Positions 25,363 through 32,826 of a DNA stretch of 64,000 bases are shown here, piece by piece. The translations under genes were made by a program, and so were the position numbers. The notes beneath the pieces were generated by a model. That model did not search any database. It had not been told where the DNA came from and worked only from the letters and a program-made list of their open reading frames with translations. Each line of letters starts with the position of its first letter. Within the stretch, counting starts at the first letter, position 1. Origin of the DNA: Micromonospora coxensis (lineage in GTDB: Bacteria > Actinomycetota > Actinomycetes > Mycobacteriales > Micromonosporaceae); NCBI RefSeq assembly GCF_900090295.1, contig NZ_LT607753.1, positions 3,968,001 through 4,032,000 of the forward strand. The letters are read 5' to 3'.

Positions 25363-25792
25363 TGGGCTGGAGGATCACGACCGGGATCTGGCGGGTGCTC
25401 CTGCTCTGGTATCTGCCGTAGTCGGGCCACAGGCTCGTCATCAGCTGCCACAGCCTCGCTCGCTCGTCACCGGTGGCGCTGCGGGCTGTCGCGATGAAGC
25501 GTTCCGCACCGACCTGCACCCGAACCTCAGGATTCGCGAGGAGGTTCAGGTACCACGACGGATGATGCGGACTGCCGCCGTTCGAGCCGACGACGATGTA
25601 TCGGCCGCCGTCCAGACCGTAGATCAAGGCGGTGCGGCGGAGCTTGCCCGACTTGCGGCCCCGGGTCGTGAGCAGAAGCGTCGTGACTCCCCAACGACGG
25701 TGTCCCTGGCGGCCCTCGGTCTCGACGTAGTGACGGATGTGCTCGGCGACCCACCCGGTCGGGCTGTCCAGGACCTCCTCGTCCTCGGTCAT
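25331..25792 (-). CDS. Deazaflavin (F420)-dependent nitroreductase-family protein (DUF385)
   Basis: 153 residues of the Ddn-like split-barrel family. Recognisable are 'TTRGRKSGKLRRTALIYGLDGGRYIVVGSNGG' with the Lys/Arg that bind the F420 phosphate tail, and 'HPSWYLNLLANPEVRVQVG', the family hallmark. These enzymes reduce quinones or nitro compounds with F420H2. The start codon overlaps the stop of the VOC gene (ATGA, 25789-25792), making it the third gene of a marR-VOC-ddn operon. GC content looks lower than in the surrounding core genes. Confidence 0.88.
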   Translation of the reverse strand: MTEDEEVLDSPTGWVAEHIRHYVETEGRQGHRRWGVTTLLLTTRGRKSGKLRRTALIYGLDGGRYIVVGSNGGSPHHPSWYLNLLANPEVRVQVGAERFIATARSATGDERARLWQLMTSLWPDYGRYQSRSTRQIPVVILQPITAPGPPPPR

Positions 25793-26547
25793 CGCGGGTC
25801 CCCGTCCGCCCCGTCTCCGGACCCGGTCGGCTGGACCCGAGCAGCCAGCAACGGTCGAAGCTCGGTGATCCTTCGGAGGTCGTCGCCGAGGCGCGTACGG
25901 TCGGCCGTGGTCAGGGGCAGTGCCGCCGCGTCGGCGAGGAGGCGCTGCGCGCTCGCCGGGTCGTCGAGCCGCATCGCGATGTCCGCGCGCAGGACCAGCG
26001 CGCGGAAGCGCAGCGCCGGCTCCGCACCGGTGTCGGTGGCCAGCGCGCCGTCGAGCACCTTGGCGGCTGCGACGAAGTCCCCCTTGGCGTCGGCCAGTCG
26101 GCTACCGGTCTCGAGCGCCCGATCGAGGCGGCTGCGCGGTGATGCGCCGGCCGGCGGCTCGGGGACGGGTTGGCCGATGCGGATGTAGTTGCCGGCGGGG
26201 TCGACGACGATGAACTGCCGGACACCGTAGAACGGCATGTCCTTCAGTGGATTGATGCGTGGGACGCCGCGGGTGGGGACCTTGCCGAGCAGCCCCTTCA
26301 TGCCGGCTGTGAACGCGTCGTACAGCCCGTCGACGTCGCTGGTGGTTACGTAGCAGGTGCCCCAGTTGTTCGCCGGTTCCAGGTCCTTCAGCACGAAGAA
26401 GTGCAGCTCGATGCCGCCTCGTCGGATCGAGGCGTAGGTGTTGGGGCGCTGCTGTCGGTAGGTCACCTCGAACCCGAGCGCGCGGTAGAAGTGGAGCGTG
26501 TCGTCGATGGATCTGGCGGGCAGGATCGGGATCATCGTCTCGGTCAC
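25789..26547 (-). CDS. VOC-fold (bleomycin resistance/glyoxalase-like) protein with helical C-terminal extension
   Basis: 252 residues. Residues 1-125 form a VOC domain (paired beta-alpha-beta-beta-beta units: 'MIPILPARSIDDTLHFYRALGF', 'GIELHFFVL', 'FIVVDPAGNYIRIG'), as in antibiotic-binding or dioxygenase proteins. The remaining 125 residues are TPR-like helices (GDFVAAAKVLDGALATD and 'ALRFRALVLRADIAMRL'), an unusual addition. GTG 26547 overlaps the marR stop (GTGA). Coupled to the F420 reductase downstream, it may serve in detoxification of the compound sensed by MarR. Substrate unknown. Confidence 0.82.
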   Translation of the reverse strand: MTETMIPILPARSIDDTLHFYRALGFEVTYRQQRPNTYASIRRGGIELHFFVLKDLEPANNWGTCYVTTSDVDGLYDAFTAGMKGLLGKVPTRGVPRINPLKDMPFYGVRQFIVVDPAGNYIRIGQPVPEPPAGASPRSRLDRALETGSRLADAKGDFVAAAKVLDGALATDTGAEPALRFRALVLRADIAMRLDDPASAQRLLADAAALPLTTADRTRLGDDLRRITELRPLLAARVQPTGSGDGADGDPR

Positions 26548-27026
26548 TCGGACGCCTCCGTCGTCTCCGCGTGGTGTGGTGGCTCCTCGGCGACACCGGG
26601 GTCGTCGAGGCGGCGCAGGACGGCCAAGGCCGTGGCGATCTCGGCCTCGCTGTACCGCTCGGCGAGCGCGTTGGCCCACCGGGCTTGGACCTCGCGGACG
26701 CGCTGCATCGCGTCCAGGGCCTGCGGTGTGATCACCATGAGTTTGGCGCGGCGGTGGTGCGGGTTGGCCCGGTAGGTGATCATGCCGTCGCGTTCGAGGG
26801 CGTCGGCGGTCTGCTGGACGCTCTGTCGGGACAGCCCCATGAGGCGGGCCACCTGGGCGACGGGCGCGGGTGCGTGCTCGACGACGCCGAGGACCTGCCA
26901 CCGCGCACTGGTGAGGCCGAACGGCCGGACGAGTTCGTCGCCTTCGACCAGCAGGAAGCTGTTCGCGCGGAACACTTCGATCACCAGGTCGGACAGCAGC
27001 GCACCCGCCACCGACAGTTCAGACAT
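26544..27026 (-). CDS. MarR-family transcriptional regulator
   Basis: 160 residues with the winged helix-turn-helix 'PVAQVARLMGLSRQSVQQTADALERDGMI' followed by the basic wing NPHHRRAKL. It heads a three-gene operon in which every junction overlaps by 4 bp. Two operator-like palindromes occupy the start codon and the 35 bp upstream (27026-27059), so it very likely represses its own operon until a small phenolic or drug-like ligand binds. No strong Shine-Dalgarno is visible. Confidence 0.9.
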   Translation of the reverse strand: MSELSVAGALLSDLVIEVFRANSFLLVEGDELVRPFGLTSARWQVLGVVEHAPAPVAQVARLMGLSRQSVQQTADALERDGMITYRANPHHRRAKLMVITPQALDAMQRVREVQARWANALAERYSEAEIATALAVLRRLDDPGVAEEPPHHAETTEASE

Positions 27027-27041
27027 GACAGGAGCCTGTCA
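27026..27041. promoter_or_regulatory. MarR operator 1
   Basis: TGACAGG-AG-CCTGTCA, an inverted repeat with 7-bp arms and a 2-bp spacer, overlapping the first base of the marR start codon. Confidence 0.7.
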
Positions 27042-27045
27042 TCCC

Positions 27046-27059
27046 GACAGGTACCTGTC
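27046..27059. promoter_or_regulatory. MarR operator 2
   Basis: GACAGGTACCTGTC is a perfect 14-bp palindrome that shares the half-site GACAGG with operator 1; the two centres are 19 bp apart, close to two helical turns. Confidence 0.7.
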
Positions 27060-27175
27060 AAACTCGTGGCTCCAGGTCCCCCAGGCCTTCAGGATCAGGC
27101 GTTCGCTCCGGCGCGGTCCCGCGATGTCGATCTCGCGTCGAACGTCCCCCTCGGACCCGGGCGGTACTCCGGCGG

Positions 27176-28924
27176 TCAGGTGAGGGTGATCGGGGGTTCG
27201 GCGAGGCGGGGGGTGAGCGGGTCCTTCGGGAGCAGCCAGCTCGCGGTGGGGGACTGGTCGGGGTTGAGACGCCAGTCGCGGGACACCCGGTCGACGGCGA
27301 TCGGGTAGATCGTCAGGGCGCCGTCGGGGCTGATGCGCATCCGCAGGAACGACTTCGCGTCCTCGATGCCCTGACCGGCGAAGAGTTCGTTGAGGTTCAC
27401 CCCGAAGCTCCCCGCGATCAGCAGGTACGCGCCCACCACCTGGCTGGAGACCAGCCCGATCACCGGCCCGTAGACGACTGCCGCGGCGACCGCCGGCAGC
27501 GGCCACGGCCACTCGTAGAGGGGCAACGCCAGCCACGCCCAGGTGCCGGCGGCGGCCAGCCCCACGTGCGCCAGGCCGTGGCCGATCCCGAGGATCCAGT
27601 GCCGGACGTGCCGTTTCCCGCCGGCGCTCGGCGGCTTGGCGAAGAAGGCCGCGCCGAGCAGCGCCACCCCCAGCATGATCACCAACGGGACACTGAACAG
27701 CCGCTGCTCCGTGGTACCCGCCCGGTTCGCCGCCACCCCGGCCATGGCCAGCATCAGCAGCGTGTGCACGGTGCCGAGCAGCGTCGTGAAGCCCGGGTTG
27801 CGGAACGGGAGCCGGGCGAAGATCCCCCAGCCGTACCGCCGCGACCGCGCCGCGTCCGGGTAGCGGCCGGCCAGGTCGTACCCGCGGGTGCGGCTGGCCC
27901 GCCGGGAGAGGGTGTCCTTCGGCGGCACCTCGATCCGCTGCGGCAGCTTGTGCGTCGGGTACAGGTACGCCCCGCCCCCGCCGCAGGTGACGAGCTGCCG
28001 TTCCGGGCCGGCGTACCGGGCGTAGTGGTGCAGGTCGCCCGAGATCAGCAGCCGCACGTGCGCCCCGGTGGGGGCGATGATCGTACGGATGAAGTAGTCG
28101 ATCGAGTCGTACGCCGTGGGGTGGTCGACGGCCTTGACCCAGGTCGGCGCCGGCACCGCCAGGATCACCCGGCTCTGCGGCCCGAGCCGGCGGGCCACCT
28201 CGTCGAAGTAGGCGAGCTGCGGATCGTCCAGGTACGACCCGGACTGGTCGTCCAGGCCGAGCAGCCACCAGTCGCCGGGCAGTTCCACCGCGAAGTACGA
28301 CCGGGACTGGCCGGTGCCCCAGCCGCCGAAGTGCCGGTCCCGGGAACGGACGAAGATCCGCAGGAAGGCGGTCAGCCCGTCGTACCAGTCGTGGTTGCCG
28401 GGCACGGCGAAGAGCGCCGGGCGCTCGGTCGGGGCCACCGGCATCGCGGCCTGGTACGGCCCCTTGCAGCGGTCCTCGTACGCCTCGTAGCCCGCCGACG
28501 GGTAGACCTGGTCACCCCCCATCACCAGGGTCTGCGCCCGGGGCAGCCGGTGCCCGTCCACCACCAGCTCCGGCTGCGCCAGCAGGTACGCCACCGAGTA
28601 CGTGGCGTTGAAGCCGTCACCCAGGTCCGCCACGTAGTCCAGCCAGAGCCCACCGTCCGGCCCCACCTGCTTCGCGATCCGCGCGTCCAGGGCGTTCTGC
28701 AGCTCCCGCTTGTCCAGGTACGCCCCGAACAGCATCGCCAGCAGCGTACGGATGCCGGTGCTGATCAGCAGGAACGGCGCGAGCCACGGCACCGGCTTGC
28801 GCGGGGTGAACCCCAGCTCGACCGGGTCGAGGCTGCGCGGCCGGCGGGCGGCCCGTTCACCGGGGGCATGCTCGCCGTCGGCGGGGTGAGCGGCTTCGGG
28901 GTGGATTCCTGAATCGTCCGTCAC
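27176..28924 (-). CDS. Membrane-associated metallophosphoesterase
   Basis: 582 residues. Calcineurin-like phosphoesterase motifs are present: 'DLGDGFNATYS' and MGGDQVYP near residue 140, GNHDWYDG near 180, and 'LLISGDLHHYARY' near 300. One hydrophobic helix precedes the domain (about 45-68) and five to six follow it (about 375-500), so the catalytic domain is anchored to the membrane. The usual annotation is metallophosphoesterase; the substrate is unknown. GTG 28924 has TACGCT 7 nt upstream (leaderless). Single-gene unit. Confidence 0.85.
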   Translation of the reverse strand: MTDDSGIHPEAAHPADGEHAPGERAARRPRSLDPVELGFTPRKPVPWLAPFLLISTGIRTLLAMLFGAYLDKRELQNALDARIAKQVGPDGGLWLDYVADLGDGFNATYSVAYLLAQPELVVDGHRLPRAQTLVMGGDQVYPSAGYEAYEDRCKGPYQAAMPVAPTERPALFAVPGNHDWYDGLTAFLRIFVRSRDRHFGGWGTGQSRSYFAVELPGDWWLLGLDDQSGSYLDDPQLAYFDEVARRLGPQSRVILAVPAPTWVKAVDHPTAYDSIDYFIRTIIAPTGAHVRLLISGDLHHYARYAGPERQLVTCGGGGAYLYPTHKLPQRIEVPPKDTLSRRASRTRGYDLAGRYPDAARSRRYGWGIFARLPFRNPGFTTLLGTVHTLLMLAMAGVAANRAGTTEQRLFSVPLVIMLGVALLGAAFFAKPPSAGGKRHVRHWILGIGHGLAHVGLAAAGTWAWLALPLYEWPWPLPAVAAAVVYGPVIGLVSSQVVGAYLLIAGSFGVNLNELFAGQGIEDAKSFLRMRISPDGALTIYPIAVDRVSRDWRLNPDQSPTASWLLPKDPLTPRLAEPPITLT

Positions 28925-28931
28925 CCGGCGG

Positions 28932-28937
28932 AGCGTA
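28932..28937 (-). promoter_or_regulatory. -10 element for leaderless metallophosphoesterase gene
   Basis: Minus-strand TACGCT, 7 nt before GTG 28924. Confidence 0.5.
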
Positions 28938-29063
28938 GTCCGGACGTGCCGCCACCGCTGTCCGGAGAACGGCCGGATCGCGCGGGGTGTCCGGATCGGC
29001 GGCCGGGTGGTGGGGAACCCCCTCGGGCGGTGGTCGGGGAGTGGCGTACACTTTCTGATCGTT

Positions 29064-29137
29064 GCCGCCTTAGCTCAGTCGGCTAGAGCGACGCACTCGT
29101 AATGCGTAGGTCGACGGTTCGATTCCGTCAGGCGGCT
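29064..29137 (+). tRNA. tRNA-Thr (anticodon CGT)
   Basis: The 74-nt sequence folds as a cloverleaf: acceptor GCCGCCT with AGGCGGC, D-loop with AGCTCAGTCGGCTAGAGC, anticodon stem ACGCA/TGCGT around the loop CTCGTAA (anticodon CGT at 29098-29100, reading ACG), and T-arm GACGGTTCGATTCCGTC. The discriminator base is T and CCA is not encoded. A hairpin terminator follows at 29144, and a decayed integrase end lies beyond it, so the 3' end probably served as an attachment site. Confidence 0.97.
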
Positions 29138-29143
29138 CGGTAC

Positions 29144-29170
29144 GAAGCCCAGGTCATCGGCCTGGGCTTC
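29144..29170 (+). terminator. Terminator after tRNA-Thr
   Basis: A perfect 10-bp stem (29144-29153 with 29161-29170) and 7-nt loop, 6 bp after the tRNA. Confidence 0.8.
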
Positions 29171-29188
29171 GCCATTTCCCGAGGTCGA

Positions 29189-29322
29189 TCACCTCACCGC
29201 TGGCGGGTCGAGTCCTCGGAGGGTCCTTGTCCCGTGCGGCGACGCCTCGCCCAGCCGGTTGGCGACCGCGTCCAAGTCGTCACCGGACAGCCCCGCGTAC
29301 ACGTCCAGCGACTCGCCGCACT
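29189..29322 (-). pseudogene. Remnant of tyrosine recombinase (integrase) C-terminus
   Basis: On the minus strand the frame reads ESLDVYAGLSGDDLDAVANRL from 29314 to its stop region at 29189. This closely resembles the extreme C-terminus of actinobacterial phage/ICE integrases (typically ...TLDVYADLFDDDLDAVAxRL), including the catalytic Tyr region. Just upstream, in another frame, YSAA matches the expected S-A-A before the tyrosine segment, implying a frameshift. Everything N-terminal is gone. Its place 52 bp after a tRNA gene, pointing toward it, is that of an integrase at an attachment site. A scar of a lost element. Confidence 0.65.
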
Positions 29323-29497
29323 GTACGGAAGCAGATGCTGAAGCTCGTGGGAGCCCGTCGAAGGCCCGTTCCGGTGGAGCTGATGCTTCAGGGGGAGTCG
29401 TACGGTGCGTGGCTGGTGAAGGGAGGTCGGCGGTAATCATCGGACCGGTGGTGACACAAGCCAGGGTGAGAGTTCGTCAACCAGGCGGGAGTCTTGG
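29323..29497. other. Intergenic remainder after the integrase scar
   Basis: With the integrase remnant this makes a gap of about 360 bp between the tRNA and the sigma factor gene. I see no gene, hairpin or recognisable fragment here; short open frames on both strands look non-coding. Confidence 0.5.
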
Positions 29498-30052
29498 ATG
29501 GGTCCACCGGGAAAACGCGATGAGGACTGGTTCACCAGGGTCTACGGGGCCGATTACCCACACGTTGTGAAGTACGGCCGGCGTCGGCTTGCCGATCTGG
29601 ACGCGGCGGCTGAACTCGCTCAGGAGGTGTTCGTCATCGCCTGGCGGCGTCGCCGCGAGGTTCCGGACCACAGCCTCCCCTGGCTGTACGGGGTGGCTCG
29701 TCGCCTGCTCGCGAATGAATGGCGAGCTCGGAGAGCTGCGCCGGATGTGCTACCGGTTACCGACGCTGGCCTGCTGCAGAAGCCGGGCTCGCCCGGCGCC
29801 GACGAGACGGTGGGCGTCGCCGATCTCCAGGCCGCTCTGGCCACCCTCGCCGACCTCGACCAGGAAATCCTCCGGCTGGTCGGTTGGGAGGAGCTGACAG
29901 TTTCCGAGGCCGCTCAGGTCCTCGGCTGTACCCGCACCACCGCTGCCGTACGTCTGCACCGCGCCCGTCGGCGCCTCGACAGAGCGATGTCGTACCGAGC
30001 TGTACCGCCGGCGCAGCAGCCGGTGTTGGCGAGTCCTCGAAAGGTCATGTGA
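29498..30052 (+). CDS. ECF-type RNA polymerase sigma factor
   Basis: 184 residues. Region 2 is seen as 'DWFTRVYGADYPHVVKYGRRRLADLDAAAELAQEVFVIAW' in parts, and region 4 as 'LDQEILRLVGWEELTVSEAAQVLGCTRTTAAVRLHRARRRL' in parts, with an intact helix-turn-helix. It would redirect transcription to a small regulon. The stop overlaps the start of the next gene (TGATG), which encodes a membrane-anchored CU044_5270-type protein; such pairs are common in actinobacteria, and the partner probably acts as the sensor or anti-sigma factor. Confidence 0.88.
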   Translation: MGPPGKRDEDWFTRVYGADYPHVVKYGRRRLADLDAAAELAQEVFVIAWRRRREVPDHSLPWLYGVARRLLANEWRARRAAPDVLPVTDAGLLQKPGSPGADETVGVADLQAALATLADLDQEILRLVGWEELTVSEAAQVLGCTRTTAAVRLHRARRRLDRAMSYRAVPPAQQPVLASPRKVM

Positions 30053-31068
30053 TGTTCGGAGAAGAGCGAACGCGTACCCTCCTCGGTCCGGCTGACCCGG
30101 CCCGGCACAGCACCGTCGCGCCGCCCCGGCTGTCGGCACACGATCTGATCGTCCGCGCGGAGGCTGTCGCCGAGCCGGTCGCCCATCACCGACCGGCCCG
30201 CCCGACGCGCAGACTGATTCTGGCGGCCGGGGCGCTGGCCGCAGCGGTCGGCGCCGCAGCAATCGTCCAAGCGCTCGACCCGTCCAGCCCGGGCAGCTCA
30301 GAGATCGCCGGTCCGCCTGGAGCGGATCCGGGAGTGGTGCTCGTGCCGGTGGCGTACGGCACCGGCACCCGTGATGCGGGGAGCCAGCTGCGCGCGTTGG
30401 CGAGCAGGCTCGTCGACGCGGAGTACGACAACCGCACCGGCCGGTACATGTACCACCACACGAAGACGTGGGGCGACCCGGTGATGACGTCCTCCGACGG
30501 TCGCCACCACGTCGCTTTCGCGGACGAGACCAAGGTCTGGCAGGCGGCCGACGGGTCCGGTAAGCAGGTCACGACTCAACTTGAGCCGCAGTATCCAGAC
30601 CAGGAGTCCCGGAACTACTGGCAGCGCAACCTCAAGCCCAGGGCTGCCGCCTCCGCCACCCCCGCTCCCGACGACATGCCCCTGCCACCGATGGACCTCG
30701 CGCCGCTGCCGTCGCGTCGGGCACAGCTGAACGAACTGCTCAAGGTCAGGTTCGGCGCTGGCGCCGTCAGCAAGGAAGTCAGCACGGTGTACGGGCGGTA
30801 TGTCGTTCCGCGTCAGACGCGCGCGGAGATCCTGCGGGTCCTTGCTGACGTGCCCGGGTTCCGGTGGCGGGGGCAGGTGACCGATCGGGTGGGCCGGAAG
30901 GGCGTAGCCGTCACCTTCGACGACCGCGAGCACAACCAGCAGTCCCTCCTGATCTTCGACCCCAGCACCGGCGATCTGCTCGCCCACGAGCGGCTGACCC
31001 TCTCGCCGATACGAATGAAGGCCTACCAGGTAATCCTCGATACCGCCTGGACCGATCGACTCGACTGA
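30052..31068 (+). CDS. CU044_5270-family membrane-anchored protein
   Basis: 338 residues. A cytoplasmic N-terminal segment (about 60 residues) precedes one membrane helix (LILAAGALAAAVGAAAIVQAL) and a large external domain with the conserved 'YMYHHTKTWG' and 'DLLAHERLTL' segments. The family is almost always encoded just after an ECF sigma factor, here with an overlapping TGATG. I infer anti-sigma or signal-sensing function, although the zinc motif of classical anti-sigma factors is absent. No enzyme motif seen. Confidence 0.78.
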   Translation: MFGEERTRTLLGPADPARHSTVAPPRLSAHDLIVRAEAVAEPVAHHRPARPTRRLILAAGALAAAVGAAAIVQALDPSSPGSSEIAGPPGADPGVVLVPVAYGTGTRDAGSQLRALASRLVDAEYDNRTGRYMYHHTKTWGDPVMTSSDGRHHVAFADETKVWQAADGSGKQVTTQLEPQYPDQESRNYWQRNLKPRAAASATPAPDDMPLPPMDLAPLPSRRAQLNELLKVRFGAGAVSKEVSTVYGRYVVPRQTRAEILRVLADVPGFRWRGQVTDRVGRKGVAVTFDDREHNQQSLLIFDPSTGDLLAHERLTLSPIRMKAYQVILDTAWTDRLD

Positions 31069-31381
31069 ATCACCGGTGCCGGGGCCGCCGGCTCGACGGG
31101 TGGCTCCGGTCCGCGTCTTACCTTGGCGTTGGCCTGGGTCATGCACGGGCCATGAGCCGGTGCCAACGGAGGGCATTCCGGGCCGCCTGAGGCCATGTCC
31201 GCCAGGCGGGACCCGGTATCCCGAACCGATCTATCCCGGGCTGACGGTATCCGTCTTGAGAAGTGCCAGCCATGGAGCGTGTCGAGACGGGAGCCTGGCA
31301 CTGGGGCGGATCGCCCGTACGGGCCATGTCGGGTGACGCGGTGCGCCGGTCGCTGTCGGTCCCGGACACTACGATCCGGCG
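31069..31381. other. Intergenic region, 313 bp
   Basis: No gene supported. An 8-bp inverted repeat with a long loop (31262-31269 with 31295-31302) is present but weak. The right end carries the promoter of the DinB gene. Confidence 0.5.
31370..31375 (+). promoter_or_regulatory. -10 element for leaderless DinB gene
   Basis: TACGAT, 6 nt before ATG 31382. Confidence 0.5.
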
Positions 31382-32119
31382 ATGGCCACCTACACGGGAC
31401 CCGACGACCTGAGCGGCACCGAGTTCATCGACACGAACTTCGCGGGCAGCGTGTTCCGCGAGGTGGATCTGAGCGGTACCCGGATCAGGGGTGCTCTGCT
31501 CAACGACGCCGACATCGACGGGGTCATCGACGGGCTGCGGGTCAACGGCGTCGAGGTGGCACCGCTGATCGAGGCCGAGTTGGATCGGATGTACCCGGAG
31601 CGCACGACGTTGCGTCCATCCACACCGGACGGGATGCGTACCGCGTGGGAAACCGTGGAGGCGTTCTGGGCGCGGACGATGGCGCGGGCGGAGTCGCTGC
31701 CGGAGGAGGATCTGCACCGGTCGGTCGACGGAGAGTGGTCGTTCGTCCAGACACTGCGGCATCTGGTGATGGCGACCGACCTGTGGTTCGGTCAGGCGGT
31801 ACTCGGCCGGGAACGGCCGTACCACCCGCTCGGGTTGCCGGCGACGTTCGTCACGAACGGTGCGGACCTCGGCATCGACATGGATGCCGATCCGAGCTTC
31901 GCCGAGGTGGTGGCGGTCCGGGCCGGCCGCATGACCGAGGTGCGGGAGTTCCTCGCCACCGTCACCCAGGAGGACCTGGACCGGGTACGCGAGCCGAACG
32001 CCCCGCCCGGCTGGCCGTCGCCCGGCCCTCGTGCCGCCTCGGCGTGCCTGCGGGTCATCTTCGACGAGGAGTGGGCACACCACAGCTTCGCCGTCCGCGA
32101 TCTCGACGCGATGGGATGA
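31382..32119 (+). CDS. DinB-superfamily protein with N-terminal pentapeptide repeats
   Basis: 245 residues. Residues 7-52 contain pentapeptide repeats of the A(D/N)LxX type (DLSGT, NFAGS, DLSGT, DADID), which form a short right-handed beta helix. Residues 75-240 are a DinB-like four-helix bundle: 'FWARTMARAESLPEEDLHRSVDGEWSFVQTLRHLVMATDLWF' has the first metal-type His in RHL, and 'DEEWAHHSFAVRDL' supplies the last pair. DinB enzymes use bacillithiol or mycothiol to transfer groups; this may be a mycothiol-dependent transferase. The pairing of the two domains is known but its purpose is not. Confidence 0.83.
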   Translation: MATYTGPDDLSGTEFIDTNFAGSVFREVDLSGTRIRGALLNDADIDGVIDGLRVNGVEVAPLIEAELDRMYPERTTLRPSTPDGMRTAWETVEAFWARTMARAESLPEEDLHRSVDGEWSFVQTLRHLVMATDLWFGQAVLGRERPYHPLGLPATFVTNGADLGIDMDADPSFAEVVAVRAGRMTEVREFLATVTQEDLDRVREPNAPPGWPSPGPRAASACLRVIFDEEWAHHSFAVRDLDAMG

Positions 32120-32329
32120 CCGGACGACCCACGGGCGGGAGGAGCACCGGACCAGCGCGACAGGAAGGCTCGGTCGCCGTTCGTCGTCGACCGGGCAGCC
32201 GGACGTCGCTCACCAGGGCTGGTCGACGCAACCTCGTCCACCCCGATCAGGTGGATCCGCCGGCACAGTCCTCACGGTCTGGCCCGATCCCCGTCGGCAG
32301 GGGTCGGTCACGGGGCAAGCTGGGTCCTT

Positions 32330-32725
32330 GTGGACAGGGAACAGGTCGCCCGCTGGCTCGGGGCGTACGAACACGCGTGGCGGACGCCCGGGACGGACCC
32401 GCTCGCCACGATCTTCACCCCGGATGCGAGCTACCGGCAGGGGCCCTACCGGGCACCGGTCGTCGGCCTGCCCGGCATAGCCGGGATGTGGGAGGACGAG
32501 CGTCGTGGACCGGACGAGGTGTTCCACCTGACGAGCGAGATCGTCGCGGTGGAGGGTGACACGGCGGTGGCGCGGATCGAGGTCCGCTACGGCGAACCGG
32601 TCGCGCAGGAGTACCGCGACCTGTGGATCATGCGCTTCGCCGAGGACGGGCGGTGCAGGTCGTTCGAGGAGTGGCCGTTCTGGCCGGCGCAGCCGATCGC
32701 CGTGTCCCGTCCCGAGGAAGGCTGA
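32330..32725 (+). CDS. SnoaL/NTF2-like protein
   Basis: 131 residues starting at GTG 32330. The cone-shaped NTF2 fold is suggested by the N-terminal helices (VARWLGAYEHAWRT), 'IFTPDASYRQGPY', 'VEGDTAVARIEVRYG' and 'DLWIMRFAEDGRCRSFEEWPFWP'. Such proteins are small isomerases, cyclases or binding proteins; no catalytic pair can be named here. The 210 bp upstream hold no gene. A convergent hairpin follows. Confidence 0.78.
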   Translation: MDREQVARWLGAYEHAWRTPGTDPLATIFTPDASYRQGPYRAPVVGLPGIAGMWEDERRGPDEVFHLTSEIVAVEGDTAVARIEVRYGEPVAQEYRDLWIMRFAEDGRCRSFEEWPFWPAQPIAVSRPEEG

Positions 32726-32781
32726 CCCGAGGGCGCGACGACGGCCGTGAGGGCCCGAGCTGCGCTGGCAACGCCGGCCGG

Positions 32782-32819
32782 CGACGGGCACGGCGGACTG
32801 CGGGCCGCCGCGCCCGTCG
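32782..32819. terminator. Bidirectional terminator
   Basis: A 15-bp stem with one mismatch (32782-32796 with 32805-32819, 8-nt loop) between convergent genes. Confidence 0.65.
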
Positions 32820-32826
32820 TGCCGGT

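Noticed and set aside
29329..29436. Short plus-strand frame after the integrase scar
   Set aside because: About 35 codons without a ribosome-binding site or similarity that I recognise.
31262..31302. Inverted repeat AGTGCCAG/CTGGCACT
   Set aside because: Only 8 bp with a 25-nt loop and no adjacent gene end; could be chance.
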